From: Chloroflexi bacterium AL-N1
GTDB taxonomy: Bacteria; Chloroflexota; Chloroflexia; Chloroflexales; Roseiflexaceae
DNA length: 64,000 nt
Assembly: GCA_013122435.1 (NCBI GenBank)
Contig: WYDT01000008.1
Coordinates: 62,001 to 126,000, forward strand
Direction of reading: 5' to 3'
The position numbers were made by a program, and so were the translations under genes. The notes beneath the pieces are model-generated. The model was not told the origin of the DNA. It made no database searches and saw only the letters and a list, made by a program, of their open reading frames with translations. This document shows, piece by piece, positions 35,610 through 46,800 of the stretch (position 1 is its first letter; each line of letters opens with the position of its first letter).

Positions 35610-35631
35610 CTATACGTATAGCTATCATAGC
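35610..35631 (-). promoter_or_regulatory. paired palindromes upstream of the HTH gene
   Basis: CTATACGTATAG (35610-35621) is a perfect 12-bp palindrome; GCTATCATAGC (35621-35631) is an imperfect-centre palindrome joined to it. They begin 5-23 nt upstream of the candidate starts and overlap a TATAGAAT-like -10. This is a good operator candidate for autoregulation by the HTH protein. Confidence 0.6.
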
Positions 35632-35741
35632 ATCGCCTATGCCGAACCACAAACTCATTCAGACGATGGATCTCCTACCCACCACACCAACGCTATACTT
35701 GTAACCATACCATTGCATGTCATTCATAGGAGTTTCGCAAC

Positions 35742-36167
35742 ATGACCAATACCTACATAAACCCACCATCGCTTTTTTCCAGCCAACAGTACGGCTTCTC
35801 ACAGGTTGTAGCAACACAGGGTGGCACAACCATCTATCTATCAGGACAGACTGCCTGGGATGCTCAACAGGATATTGGCGATCCCCACGATCTGGGAGTA
35901 CAAACACAGCGGACCTTACACAACATTGAATTGGCTGTACAGGCAGCGGGAGGCACCCGCAACGATGTGGTCTCCATACGCGTCTACATCGTCGGCGATC
36001 ACATTCATCATAATCAGCCAGTCAGTGAGGCATTGCGCCAGTTTTTTCACGCTGAGCGGCTCCCCACAAGTACATTTATTGGCGTAACAGCGCTGGCTAA
36101 CCCTGATTTTTTGATTGAAATTGAAGCGATTGCGGTGGTTAATTCTACCAACAGTGGGGAAATGTGA
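35742..36167 (+). CDS. RidA/YjgF family protein
   Basis: 141 residues; AGGAG lies about 11 nt before the ATG. The family pattern is clear: YLSGQTAWDAQQDIGD, QTQRTLHNIELAVQAAGG, VVSIRVYIVGD and a final FLIEIEAIAVV. The Arg of the RidA active site appears in SIRVYIV. Such trimers hydrolyse reactive enamine/imine intermediates; some members do other work. No pyridoxal enzyme gene is adjacent. Confidence 0.92.
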   Translation: MTNTYINPPSLFSSQQYGFSQVVATQGGTTIYLSGQTAWDAQQDIGDPHDLGVQTQRTLHNIELAVQAAGGTRNDVVSIRVYIVGDHIHHNQPVSEALRQFFHAERLPTSTFIGVTALANPDFLIEIEAIAVVNSTNSGEM

Positions 36168-36223
36168 CGGGATATTATCCCCGTTATAAGGCAGGCTGTT
36201 GTCAGAATCACGAAGAGATAGAG

Positions 36224-36268
36224 AGCTTGCCATAGCTATTGTCTGACAACATTCGGCTATGGCAAGCT
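36224..36268. terminator. terminator between convergent ridA-like and carboxylase genes
   Basis: A 13-bp perfect stem AGCTTGCCATAGC / GCTATGGCAAGCT with a 19-nt loop, placed between two genes that end toward each other. Short A/T tracts flank both sides. Confidence 0.8.
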
Positions 36269-36295
36269 TTGTAAAAGATTACTCCATACGATGTA

Positions 36296-36790
36296 TTATG
36301 TAATCTCTATCATCAGTTGATCGAGTATAACCACCTGACCCTCACGCACCTCGATCTGGCTCACAGTGCCAGAACGTGGTGCGCGGATCTGGTTTTCCAT
36401 TTTCATCGCTTCAAGGATGATGATGGGTTGACCGGCTTCAACCTGCGACCCTTCTTCAACCAAGAGGCGCGCAATAAGGCCAGGGATAGGTGCCTTCACA
36501 CGGCCATCACCACTTGGTGGGCGCGCAACCGCTACATCCATGTCGCGGATAGTTAAACGATATAACCCTTTGGTGTCACCAATCCAGCGCAAATCATCAT
36601 CCAGGGCAATTTCATACGATTGCCCATCAACCACAAGCCAATCCAGCGGTGTATGGTCATCGATGCCTGGTACCGTAACCGGCACACTTTCACCATTAAC
36701 GATGATCATCAACTCATCACCAGTTCGCTGCTGTGGATTGACCTCAATCTCATATGCCTGATCATCAATTGTGACCTGTACTTTACTCAT
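36296..36790 (-). CDS. biotin carboxyl carrier protein of acyl-CoA carboxylase
   Basis: 164 residues. An N-terminal beta segment (1-90) precedes a short linker, and the biotinyl domain (about 98-164) has the motif EAMKMENQI with biotinylated Lys130. It carries carboxyl-biotin between the two larger subunits encoded immediately upstream. It is the last gene of the biosynthetic operon and ends at a terminator. The N-terminal segment resembles the domain in propionyl-/acetyl-CoA carboxylase alpha chains that contacts the transferase. Confidence 0.92.
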   Translation of the reverse strand: MSKVQVTIDDQAYEIEVNPQQRTGDELMIIVNGESVPVTVPGIDDHTPLDWLVVDGQSYEIALDDDLRWIGDTKGLYRLTIRDMDVAVARPPSGDGRVKAPIPGLIARLLVEEGSQVEAGQPIIILEAMKMENQIRAPRSGTVSQIEVREGQVVILDQLMIEIT

Positions 36791-36849
36791 GGGCGTTCCA
36801 CACTTTCATTGATCCAAGACGTCATAGGTTATCGAGTCTGGCATAAACA

Positions 36850-38331
36850 TTATTCCGGCAGTCGGCGGCTTGAGCGGTGCCATCCACGTAGTAGCTGTTC
36901 TGGTTGTGATGTACGTGTGACATTCTTACGACGTACATAATCAATCGCTGCCGCAATGGCCAAGTTACGGAGACTTTCCGAATCAGTGGTCTTTTGCAGC
37001 AAAGGACGTTGAGCAAACTCAGTGGTGTAGTGACCTCGGGCAAAGTCTGGGTCATTGAGCATGTGTTGGATTAATGGAAGATTGGTTTGTACACCTCTGA
37101 TCGCAAAATCGGCGACTGCGCGGCGCATACGTTGCAAACATGTTGCCCGATCTTCAGCCCAGACGGTCAATTTGGCCAGCATTGGGTCAAAATACTCGGT
37201 GATGGTTGAGCCCTGTGTCACATAGGCATCCACGCGAACATGCGGACCAATAGGGGGGCGGAAGAACGTAATCTTACCAGGGCTGGGCAGAAAATGTTTG
37301 GTCGGATCTTCCGCATTGATCCGGCACTGCATCGCCCATCCATGCAGTCTGATATTCGCTTGTGTAAACGAAAGCGGATTACCCGCTGCAATGCGTAACT
37401 GTTCACGCACAATATCGACACCCGAGATCATCTCGGTAACAGGGCTTTCGACCTGAATACGCGCTTTAATCTCTGTAAAGAAAAAATGACCATTTTCATC
37501 GATGACAAATTCGACAGTACCTACGCCCTGATAGTCAAACAAATGGGCGATCTCAAGGGCGGTCTTCCACAGTCGCTCACGCTGTTCGTTGGTGAGCATC
37601 GGTGAGGGTGCCTCATCGATAATCTTCTGGCTATTGCGCTGGATTGATGTATCACGCTCACCAAGGTGGACCATGTTGCCATGTTGGTCACTTAGCAACT
37701 GTACTTCGACATAGTGGGCATTAAGAATCGCATGTTCAAGATAAATGCGCTGATCGTGGAAGATGGCACGTGTATCGCCCACAGTCCGTTGCACAGCTTT
37801 CTGCAACTGATCAGGTGTGCGAACCAATCGCGTTCCACGACCACGGCCCCCACTGTTCGATTTCACAATCAACGGATATCCGACCTTTTCTGCCTCAGCA
37901 TGGATCGTATCCATGTCGCTTTCATCAAGTGAAATAGAGGAATACTTGACGGTGGTGTATCCTGCAGATTGGACCCGTTCTAACGCTCCAATTTTATCTT
38001 TAACGGCAGACAACGTCGTACTTGAGGGGCCAATAAATGTGATGCCTGCATCTTCACAGGCATGGACAAACCCTGGGTCTTCAGCCAAGAAACCATAACC
38101 AGGATGGATGGCATCTACACCAGTTTTTTGTGCAATACGCAGCACTTCCTGGTGGTCTTGATAGCCTCGCTCTGTGGTGAGCGGCGCACATTCTTCAGCC
38201 AGCCGCACATGCATTGCACCGATATCAACCGGGGTATACACAGCCACGGTACGAATGCCCAGATCACGGCAGGCGCAGATGATATGTACGGCAATCTCAC
38301 CTCGATTAGCAACGAGTATTTTCTTAAACAT
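36850..38331 (-). CDS. acyl-CoA carboxylase biotin carboxylase subunit (divergent)
   Basis: 493 residues, ATP-grasp enzyme that carboxylates biotin. N-terminal domain (KKILVANRGEIAVHII), HPGYGFLAEDPGF and C-terminal biotin-carboxylase domain are all present. Several catalytic positions deviate from the usual sequence: FTEIKARIQVESPVTE instead of MEINTRxQVEHPVTE, so the Mg-binding Asn is Lys and the His after VE is Ser; QRNSQK instead of QRRHQK; and SNSGGRGRGTR in the glycine-rich loop. The key Glu, Arg, Gln and Lys are kept. It lies 54 nt after the transferase gene and 59 nt before the carrier gene. Confidence 0.9.
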   Translation of the reverse strand: MFKKILVANRGEIAVHIICACRDLGIRTVAVYTPVDIGAMHVRLAEECAPLTTERGYQDHQEVLRIAQKTGVDAIHPGYGFLAEDPGFVHACEDAGITFIGPSSTTLSAVKDKIGALERVQSAGYTTVKYSSISLDESDMDTIHAEAEKVGYPLIVKSNSGGRGRGTRLVRTPDQLQKAVQRTVGDTRAIFHDQRIYLEHAILNAHYVEVQLLSDQHGNMVHLGERDTSIQRNSQKIIDEAPSPMLTNEQRERLWKTALEIAHLFDYQGVGTVEFVIDENGHFFFTEIKARIQVESPVTEMISGVDIVREQLRIAAGNPLSFTQANIRLHGWAMQCRINAEDPTKHFLPSPGKITFFRPPIGPHVRVDAYVTQGSTITEYFDPMLAKLTVWAEDRATCLQRMRRAVADFAIRGVQTNLPLIQHMLNDPDFARGHYTTEFAQRPLLQKTTDSESLRNLAIAAAIDYVRRKNVTRTSQPEQLLRGWHRSSRRLPE

Positions 38332-38385
38332 AGTGTTCCTCTGACACGCAATTGGCAGCTATACAAAACAGCTTCCAATAGCAGA

Positions 38386-39921
38386 TTACATAGGCGAGAT
38401 ACCGTGTTTACGTGGAATGTGTCGCTCTCGTTTCGAGAGGGTAAGCTGCAACGCGTTGACAAGCACACGTCGGCTGTCGCGTGGCTCAATCACATCGTCG
38501 ATCATGCCACGGGCTGCTGCCACATACGGGTTGTTGAAATTGGTTTCATAAGTATCAACCAACTCACGACGGCGTGCAGCCGGATCTTCAGCCGCCTTCA
38601 CGTCGTTGCGGAACAAAATGTTCACAGCTCCCTCAGCACCCATAACTGCAATCTCAGCATTGGGCCATGCATAGAGCAAGTCACCACGCAACCCTTTACT
38701 GCTCATCACACAGTAGGCACCACCATAGCTCTTACGCAGGATGATCATCAACTTCGGCACGGTCGCTTCACTGTAAGCATAAATCATGCGGGCGCCATTG
38801 CGAATAATGCCACCATACTCCTGATTTGTCCCAGGCAAGAAACCAGGAACGTCCTGCAGGGTGATAATCGGCACATTGTAGGCATCACAGATGCGGATAA
38901 AGTGAGCCGCCTTGATAGACGCTTTGATATCAATCGTGCCTGCCAGCACCATCGGTTGATTCGCAACAATACCAACAACCCAACCGTTGAGACGGGCAAA
39001 ACCGACGACCATGTTCTGAGCCCACAGTTCATGAACCTCCAAGAAACGACCATCGTCCACAATGCTGGCAATGACTTGTCGCACATCATAAGGTTGATGT
39101 GGATCAGTGGGCACCAATTCTTCTAACTCAGGGCAACGTCGGTTGGGGTCATCGCGTGGCGTGACGTAGGGTGGGTCGTCCTGGTTGTTCGATGGCAGGT
39201 AGCTCAGAAGCTCACGCACCTTCGTCAGACACTCACGGTCGTCGCGTGAGAGGAAGTGACTCACACCGCTTTCCTCACTGTGGACACGCCCACCACCTAA
39301 GGTTTCCTGGTTGACTTCTTCTTGCATAACGGCTTTGACAACATCTGGTCCCGTAATGAACATATAGCTGTTTTCCGTCATAAACACAAAGTCAGTCAGC
39401 GCAGGGGAGTAGACCGCACCACCTGCACATGGCCCCATGATGAGCGAGAACTGCGGAATTACACCAGATGCTTCGCAGTTGGCATCAAAGATGCGTGCAT
39501 AGCCAGCCAAACTATCAACGCCTTCCTGAATGCGCGCACCACCTGAGTCATTCATCGCAATAAAAGGACAACCATACTTCAACGCCATATGCATGGCCTT
39601 GACAATTTTGTTCGCGTGCATCTCGCCAAGTGAACCGCCCATTACCGCAGCATTCTGGGCCGCAACAAAGACCTGTCGACCATTGACCAGCCCGTAGCCA
39701 GTGACAACACCGTCGCCAAGACGTGAGTTTTTACCACCCATATAACTATCGTAGCGGGTGGTTACCAGCGTATCGATTTCGTTGAAGGTACCTGGATCAA
39801 AGAGCAGGTCGATCCGCTCCTGTGCAGTTAAACGCCCCTTCTTATGCTGGGTTTCAAGATCTTTTGTGCCACCATGAGCAGTTTCGCGTCGTTCATTGAG
39901 TTGTTGAATGTATTTTTCCAC
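38386..39921 (-). CDS. acyl-CoA carboxylase carboxyltransferase subunit
   Basis: 511 residues, crotonase-fold carboxyltransferase of the PccB/AccD5 type. GTG 39921 is chosen because GGAGGG precedes it and the length then equals the family's; longer forms begin inside the preceding gene. Motifs: MNDSGGARIQEGVDSLAGY (oxyanion region near residue 120), GPCAGGAVYSPALTDF, and the second domain DVPGFLPGTNQEYGGIIRNGA and KSYGGAYCVM. It carboxylates acetyl- or propionyl-CoA to malonyl- or methylmalonyl-CoA, the extender units of the synthase upstream. It begins 31 nt after the phosphopantetheinyl transferase gene. Confidence 0.93.
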   Translation of the reverse strand: MEKYIQQLNERRETAHGGTKDLETQHKKGRLTAQERIDLLFDPGTFNEIDTLVTTRYDSYMGGKNSRLGDGVVTGYGLVNGRQVFVAAQNAAVMGGSLGEMHANKIVKAMHMALKYGCPFIAMNDSGGARIQEGVDSLAGYARIFDANCEASGVIPQFSLIMGPCAGGAVYSPALTDFVFMTENSYMFITGPDVVKAVMQEEVNQETLGGGRVHSEESGVSHFLSRDDRECLTKVRELLSYLPSNNQDDPPYVTPRDDPNRRCPELEELVPTDPHQPYDVRQVIASIVDDGRFLEVHELWAQNMVVGFARLNGWVVGIVANQPMVLAGTIDIKASIKAAHFIRICDAYNVPIITLQDVPGFLPGTNQEYGGIIRNGARMIYAYSEATVPKLMIILRKSYGGAYCVMSSKGLRGDLLYAWPNAEIAVMGAEGAVNILFRNDVKAAEDPAARRRELVDTYETNFNNPYVAAARGMIDDVIEPRDSRRVLVNALQLTLSKRERHIPRKHGISPM

Positions 39922-39952
39922 TGAACAAACCCTCCGTGGCCGTGAAGCATCA

Positions 39953-40708
39953 TCACTTATTGATGAACGCCCCGCTTCCACACTTGATGGATGCCAAATC
40001 GTATTTAATAGCAAGGGTTAATACATAACCACTTTCGATTCGCCACCAACCGTTGAATGCTGTTACTCCATTTGGGGTAAGTCGTTTGTCACAATAAATA
40101 TCAATGGCACTCCAGTCACCCGTTATGAGATGGTGTGGAGTGATGCAAATGCGTCGTGTATCGACGGTTAAGCCGAGATGAAGCGCTTTCAAAACGGCCT
40201 CTTTGGCGCTCCAGATCGCAGTAATGTACGTGTCTTGCTGTTCTACTGGCATACAATCGATCAACTGTTGCTCTCTCTCGGTAAAATAATCTTCGACAAA
40301 GCACCGTGCACGTGGTTCGATCCACTCGATATCAGCCCCAATTTCAGCCCCATCCAGCGTAGCAAGCGCACAAAACGCTTGATCGTGTCGATGACTGATA
40401 GATAGCTTGAGCTCCTGGAGTTGCGGTATGTCAGACACCACATCGTCAAAAACAGCGTATGGCGCACCCGTCGAGGCATTCGCAATGGTAAGCTGCTCAA
40501 AGACCGTATGAACACCCCATTGCTGTTCAAGATATGATTGAACCAAATGCTTGGCAGTCCAGCGTCCCAATAACCAGGTATGGCGACGTTGGGGAGTCCG
40601 TAATCGGTGGAAGTGTGCCTGTTCAGTGGAGTTGAGCAACCCTTGTGGGACAACTCCACTGGGCAGGTTTGGATGTGCAGTTGTAGATTGCAGAAGCCAG
40701 TGAACCAT
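39953..40708 (-). CDS. Sfp-type 4'-phosphopantetheinyl transferase
   Basis: 251 residues, pseudo-dimeric Sfp type. Mg ligands Asp126 and Glu128 lie in IGADIEWIEPR, with a third, Glu170, in WSAKEAVLKALHLGL; FTEREQQLI precedes it. SISHRHDQAFCAL binds CoA. The enzyme moves phosphopantetheine from CoA to carrier domains, and its position directly after the giant synthase gene makes that synthase the obvious substrate. It is 135 nt downstream of the synthase stop. Confidence 0.92.
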   Translation of the reverse strand: MVHWLLQSTTAHPNLPSGVVPQGLLNSTEQAHFHRLRTPQRRHTWLLGRWTAKHLVQSYLEQQWGVHTVFEQLTIANASTGAPYAVFDDVVSDIPQLQELKLSISHRHDQAFCALATLDGAEIGADIEWIEPRARCFVEDYFTEREQQLIDCMPVEQQDTYITAIWSAKEAVLKALHLGLTVDTRRICITPHHLITGDWSAIDIYCDKRLTPNGVTAFNGWWRIESGYVLTLAIKYDLASIKCGSGAFINK

Positions 40709-40843
40709 GATGTATCGTATTAACTATTAATGTTGAGTTTGTACTACACAAACTTGATGATATTGATGTTGTTTCAGGGTTGCCTATGCGTTCCCACATT
40801 ATAGATCATATGCAAGAACGCATAGACATTCACTAAGATCAAC

Positions 40844-43800
40844 CTAAAGCGTGACATTTCCTGGTAGTTGGACGGTCAGGTAGCCGCGCATGTCAACATA
40901 CACGTTTCCTGCTTCGTCAACCACCTGTGCATCGAAGGACGTCCCATCGTTGACCGCAGTCACAATGGCGTACAACCGACGGCCTTCGGCGCTCTCAGGC
41001 TGGCGGTAGGTCGTGACCGACTCAATACCCGCTGGTAACGCCATCACGTTCTTGGTAACCATCTCCCAGATACCCGCTGTCTGGAAACAGAACTCGATCA
41101 GGCGAGGCGCGATTAACGTCTCAGCCATGGCAGGTTTGCCGTTCGGTGGCAGGTTCTCGGCCATCAGACCAATCGCCTGGTTGCCAGAGACCTGTGCCCG
41201 TTCCAGAACCTGATAGGCGGGTCCGTGGAAATAGACCTGATAGATCCGTTCGCTCTCGAAGACTTTGACTTCTGGACCTTCCTGCCAGACGGGCGGTTTA
41301 CCTTTCTTTGATGCTTCAACCGCAGTGCTAGTGAGGCGGACACTCGCCGTGAAGTGGACATCCTCACGGGCAGGCATCTCAGGCCGCGGTTGGGTGATGG
41401 ACTTCAGCGTGGTGAGTGCCACCAGATCGCCACCTTCCATCGGCTTCACCGTCGCATTCAAGTAGAGCGTGCGTGACTGGTTGCGATAGAACTTGAATGG
41501 ACTGGCAAACTGCTCGTTCTCGACGGTTGCCACATGGTAGGTGCCGCCCGATGCGTTGGCCAGCACAAAGGCCAGTTCCGCAAACGACTCGGTTCCCATC
41601 ACTCCTGGTAAGAGTGGTGTGCCATCAAGCTGATGGTCATACAGGAAGGGTTGTTCGGTCGGATCAAAAGTTGTTTCGATCTCGAGACCACCGTAGAGCT
41701 TGGCCGATTTCACTGTGCCAATCATCTGCAGCGGTTGGTTACGCTCCGCGAGCCACGCCGCGACTTTCGCCGTGTCCAGACCACCATCGGCGTCAAACTC
41801 CTCGACCAGGATGCCGAGACGCTGGCCGACGAGCAACTCACCACGGGTACCACCGTAGGTTAGTTCCCGTCGGATGGTTGGCACACCAGCTTCGGGTGGC
41901 AACATATCGATCCCAGCCATCTCCATAATTCTGGGGATGGAGCCACGGGTCGCCATGCCCATACCGCCCCATGCAGTCCAATCAATGACGATACCACGAG
42001 TCTCTGGTCGCCACGTGCGTAAGCTGCTGGTAATCTTGCACAACAGATCATTGGCCGAGCTATAGTCGGTTTGACCGTTGTTCCCAAAGCGCCCTGCCAC
42101 CGAACTAAAAGACACGGTTGCGCCAATCGGCATGCCCTGTGCAGCACGCAGCATGTTGAAGAAACCATCCGACTTCACATCGAAGACCAGGTTGAATTCC
42201 TTAGCTTCTTTGTCGGATAGCGACCGACTGATCTCCAGACCACCCGCGTGGAGTAGGACATCGATGCGTCCATAATCTTTGCGTACCTGATCAATAGCCG
42301 TCTTCACCGCATCAGCATCAAGCAGATTGACACTGTGGTAATGTGCAGTACCGCCAGCTGCCTGAACCGACTCAATCGCGCGAAGAGCTGCCTCTGAGCG
42401 CTCAATACCCATAATCTGTCGTTCAATCACGACCGGCGTGGGTCGCTCGCCAGCTGCTTTGAGTTCTTCAAACAGCGTGCGCTTGAGGGCTTCCTTGTCG
42501 GTGCGGAACAAGACGATCTTGGGATCGGTTGGTGCTGGTGCATCGGCCAGATCGAGCAGATAGAACACACCACCACTGGCAACAGCCAGGTCAGTCACGA
42601 TAGAGCTGGTAATACCACCTGCTGCACCGCTCACCACAAAGACGGTGTTCTTATCGAGCGTCATTCCTGGCTGGCCATCGGCTGCAGGTTGTTCGAGCAA
42701 CGTGATACCGTAACGTAGCCCATTGTGATGCCCGACCTCGACAACACCAGGATCGACAAGTGTTTCCATGATCAGCGCATCGGCTGGGTCGGCAGTCTTA
42801 CGACTGATATCGAAGTCGACCGCCTTGACGAGTACATCACCACGCTCACGTTTGTAGGCTTTGGTGAAGCCCGTGACTGCGCCGCCAAGTGGTGCGGTTG
42901 CGCCTTCCGAACCATATCCGTGCAACCCACCCAGTCGCACTGCCGAGACCAGGAATGTTCCTGCAGTGCTGATTGAGTCGTACAGAGTTCGCATGGTCTG
43001 GTAGAGGTTCTTGACGCGCTGACGATTGAGTTCGCGCCAGATTTCGAGGTCCATCTCTTCCAGCATCGGTTCAACATCGAGTGCTGGTAGCCAGTAGACA
43101 CCCTGGATTGGCCCTTCGTTAAGCCAGGTTTTGAGTTGTCCCTCAATAACATCGCTCGATAGTGGTTCCTCAATGACGAGTGTGCCAACACCGCGCTTGT
43201 CCAAACGGCTCAAGAGCGCTTTGCCAACTCCGCCACGGTCCATCATCACCACAACACGACTGTTGGAGTCAAGCGTCACGCCAGTTGGCTTACAGAAGTC
43301 AAACGACGGGCGTAACGATGGAACTGGGACACGCCGTGGAATCCTATCGGCGTCTTCAAGTGTACCGACGGTCTTGAGCGTTGTCGTGGTTGACGTGGCT
43401 GCTGGTGCCGATGTGGCAGATGCCAATTCACGCTGTACCGCAGTTCCGGTGACTGGGGTTGCAGTCTTCAGGTCCGGACGATTGTCAAAGACAAACTGGA
43501 TGACGCTATTCAAGGTCGCATAGTCACGCAGTTGCAGATCGTCCTGCCGTGCAATGTCGAAGGATTCTCGGACCGCCGCAAAGGTCTCCGCCTGCTTCAC
43601 CGTATCAATCCCTAAATCCGCTTCCAAATCCAGATCGAGGTCCAGCATTTCTTCTGGGTAGCCCGTCTTATCCGCAACGATACTCAACACTTTGGCTGTG
43701 ACAGGATCGGTACCTGTCGGTACTGTTGACGTGGCTGCTGGGATTACTGCCGATGCCACTACGACAGGTGAGGCTGTCTTCAGGTCCGGACGATTGTCAA

Positions 43801-46800
43801 AGACAAACTGGATGACGCTATTCAAGGTCGCATAGTCACGCAGTTGCAGATCGTCCTGGCGAGCAATATTGAAGGCTTCCCGAACTGCTGCAAAGGTCTC
43901 TGCCTGTTTGACTGTGTCAACACCCAGGTCCGCTTCCAAATCCAGATCGAGGTCCAGCATTTCTTCCGGATAGCCCGTCTTATCCGCAACGATACTCAAC
44001 ACTTTGGCCGTTACCGGATCGTTCGCTGGCGCAGATGTTGCAACAGGTGCAACTGGCATTGACGTAGCAACTGCTACCGACGGGGCGGCGTATGCAGCGA
44101 CAGGCGCGGCGACCACTGGTGCTGGGACCGGAGTGGCAATGGGCGTCGGAGCAACGGCGAGATCAGGACGATTTTGCCGCACAAAACCGACCACACTCGC
44201 CAGCGTTGGGTAATCGCGCAATTGGATGTCATCCTGGCGCACAATGTTAAAGGCTTCCCGAACTGCTGCAAAGGTCTCGGCTTGTTTGACCGTATCGATC
44301 CCCAGATCCGCTTCCAGGTCAAGTTCCAGATCCAGCATCTCCTGCGGATAGCCCGTCTTGTCGGCTACAATTGCCATCACCTGATCGGTTACAGGATCAG
44401 AGGTTGGCACTGCGGCTGCGACTGGTGTTGGTGTCGCTACCGACGCGACGGCTACTGGTGTCGCAACAGGGGCTGGGGCAGCCGTTAGATCGGGGCGGCT
44501 TTGTCGCACAAACCCAACCACACTCGCCAGCGTCGGGTAATCGCGCAATTGGATGTCATCCTGGCGCGCAATATTAAAGGCTTCCCGAACTGCTGCAAAG
44601 GTCTCGGCTTGTTTGACCGTATCGATCCCCAGATCCGCTTCCAGGTCAAGTTCCAGATCCAGCATCTCCTGCGGATAGCCCGTCTTGTCGGCTACAATTG
44701 CCATCACCTGATCGACCACCGGATCGGCTACAGCCGTCGCTGGTGCAGCAGGCGTAGCGACTGGTGCTGGTGTGGTGACTGGTGCGGCGGCTGGTGCTGG
44801 TGTAGCGGCGACCTTCAGATCTGGTCGATTGCTGTAGACAAAACCGACCACGCTTGCCAGCGTCGGGTAACTCCGCAATTGCAGATCGTCTTTACGTGGA
44901 ATGTCGAAGGCGTCACGGATGGCCGCAAACGTTTCGGCCTGTTTGACCGTATCAATCCCCAGATCCGCTTCCAGATCAAGTTCTGGATCAAGCATTTCTG
45001 GTGGATAATCCGTTTTTGCTGCAACAATCTCCAACACCTTCTGTGTAACCGCATCGACTGTTGGTGCGGCTGGTACTGCCGATGTCGGTGCGGGCGCCGG
45101 TGCTACCACTGGTGCAGGCGTTGGTTCTGGTGCACGCACAGCTACTGGCGTTGGCACTGGTGCTCGTGCAGGTGCCGGGGTCGGTGCTGGTCGTACATCT
45201 GGCGTTGGCTGAAATGCCATTGGTGCTGGTTGATACACACTTGCCATACCATCACCAGGGGCATAGGCACGCACAGTTGGTCCGGTACCAAGTTGCCACA
45301 CACTCGGCATTGGCTGTCGTTTGGGAGCACCCTGTGCCTGAATACGCAGCACTCGTTTGACGACTTCGGTCTCAGCGTAATCGTAGCCGCTGACATTGGC
45401 CAGCCAGTGCTGATACAGTTGCCGATTATCGAAGCGATCCAATGATCCAGGAATGCGACGGGTCAGGGTCATCGATATTTGTGAGCCAAACCCGGCAGCC
45501 AGGTGCAGCGCATATTGAACTGGATAGCGTCCCCCACGGCTCAAATTGAGTTTACCAAGGTCGGGATCGACTTCTTTGAAGTTGGGGACAGGTGGTACAA
45601 TCCCATGCTCCAGAATCTTGACAGCAATCACATCTTCGATACCGACACCCATTGGATGGCCGGTAAAGCCCTTGGTGTTGGACATCACGATCTGGCTGGC
45701 AACTTCGCCAAAGGTTTCGCGCAGCGCCATCACCTCAGCGGATGCGCTACCACCACGGGCCGGTGTGAAGGTCTCGTGTGAAACAAAGACCATCTGCGGT
45801 GCAGCGGTGCGGCGGTCAATACCAAAGCGTCGTTCTGCCGCTGTGACCAGATTATTCATCACCTGCGAGATGTGGCTCACATCCAAACGGGTGCCGTGGA
45901 AAGCGCTGTTGTTGGTTTCACTGCTAAGCAACTCAACGATACCACGCATACCACGTTCACGAACAGCATCTTCACTCTCAACGACCAGACCACAGGCGCC
46001 CATACCAAGGATGGTACCGTGGCGGCGGCGGTCAAATGGGAGCGCTGCTTCGTCTACTCGATCATCGGTAGCAGCTGCGCCGGTGGAGAGGAAGCCAGAA
46101 CCCAGCCATTCAAGCAGGTTATCACTGGTTACGTTGTCAGCAGCCACGACGAGTACACGTCGGCAGCGACCATTACGGATCCAGTCTTCTGCAAGTGCAA
46201 TGGCTTGCGCGGTTGCAGCACAGGCCGCGTTCACATGCGTGTTAGGGCCACGTGCCCCGATGTATTCGGCGAACTGGCTATGCCCCATCGCCAGGATGCG
46301 GAAGATGAAGCGGCGATCAAACGTATATGGCTCGCGTTCGATTGTTTCACGAAGGTCGCCAATACGCCGATTGATCTCTTGCTGGGTGCTGAAGTCCTGA
46401 GTATAGCGACTCAGATCTTCCAGCATCGCCAATTGTTCACGCCGATTTTGCCATGTATAGTAGCGATTGAACTCATCGGCGAGTTTGTCGTTACCAGGGA
46501 AGGCACTGGCAAAAATGATACCTGTTTCATCGCGGAGTGCTTCGGGAAGCAACCAGCGCTCTGGCAGGTCTTTCCCGGTCGTAGTGCGTCGATAGGTTTG
46601 CACCAGCGGGATACCTGCTTCACGAAGTGCATCGATACCAGCCGCCATAGCAAGCTGGGTGGTGGTGTCGAGCGCTTCGACCAGCTTATCCGGGACACCA
46701 TATTCCTCAGTCAAATCAAAGGGGCCAGGGCGTCCTGCCAGTTTGATCACCTCATTGGGATCGGTCAGGGTCTCGAAGTGACCACCACCACCTTCAGATT

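Noticed and set aside
38062-39126. Plus-strand ORF of 354 codons across the carboxylase genes
   Set aside because: Antisense to two well-identified carboxylase subunits and spans their intergenic gap.
43460-45055. Regular DNA repeats suggesting a CRISPR-like array
   Set aside because: Repeats are 310-380 nt, in frame, and encode carrier domains; no short spacers or cas genes.
44501-45445. Plus-strand ORF of 314 codons rich in Trp, Cys and Arg
   Set aside because: Exact antisense of the PKS carrier repeats; no ribosome site, and its repeats mirror the five carrier units.
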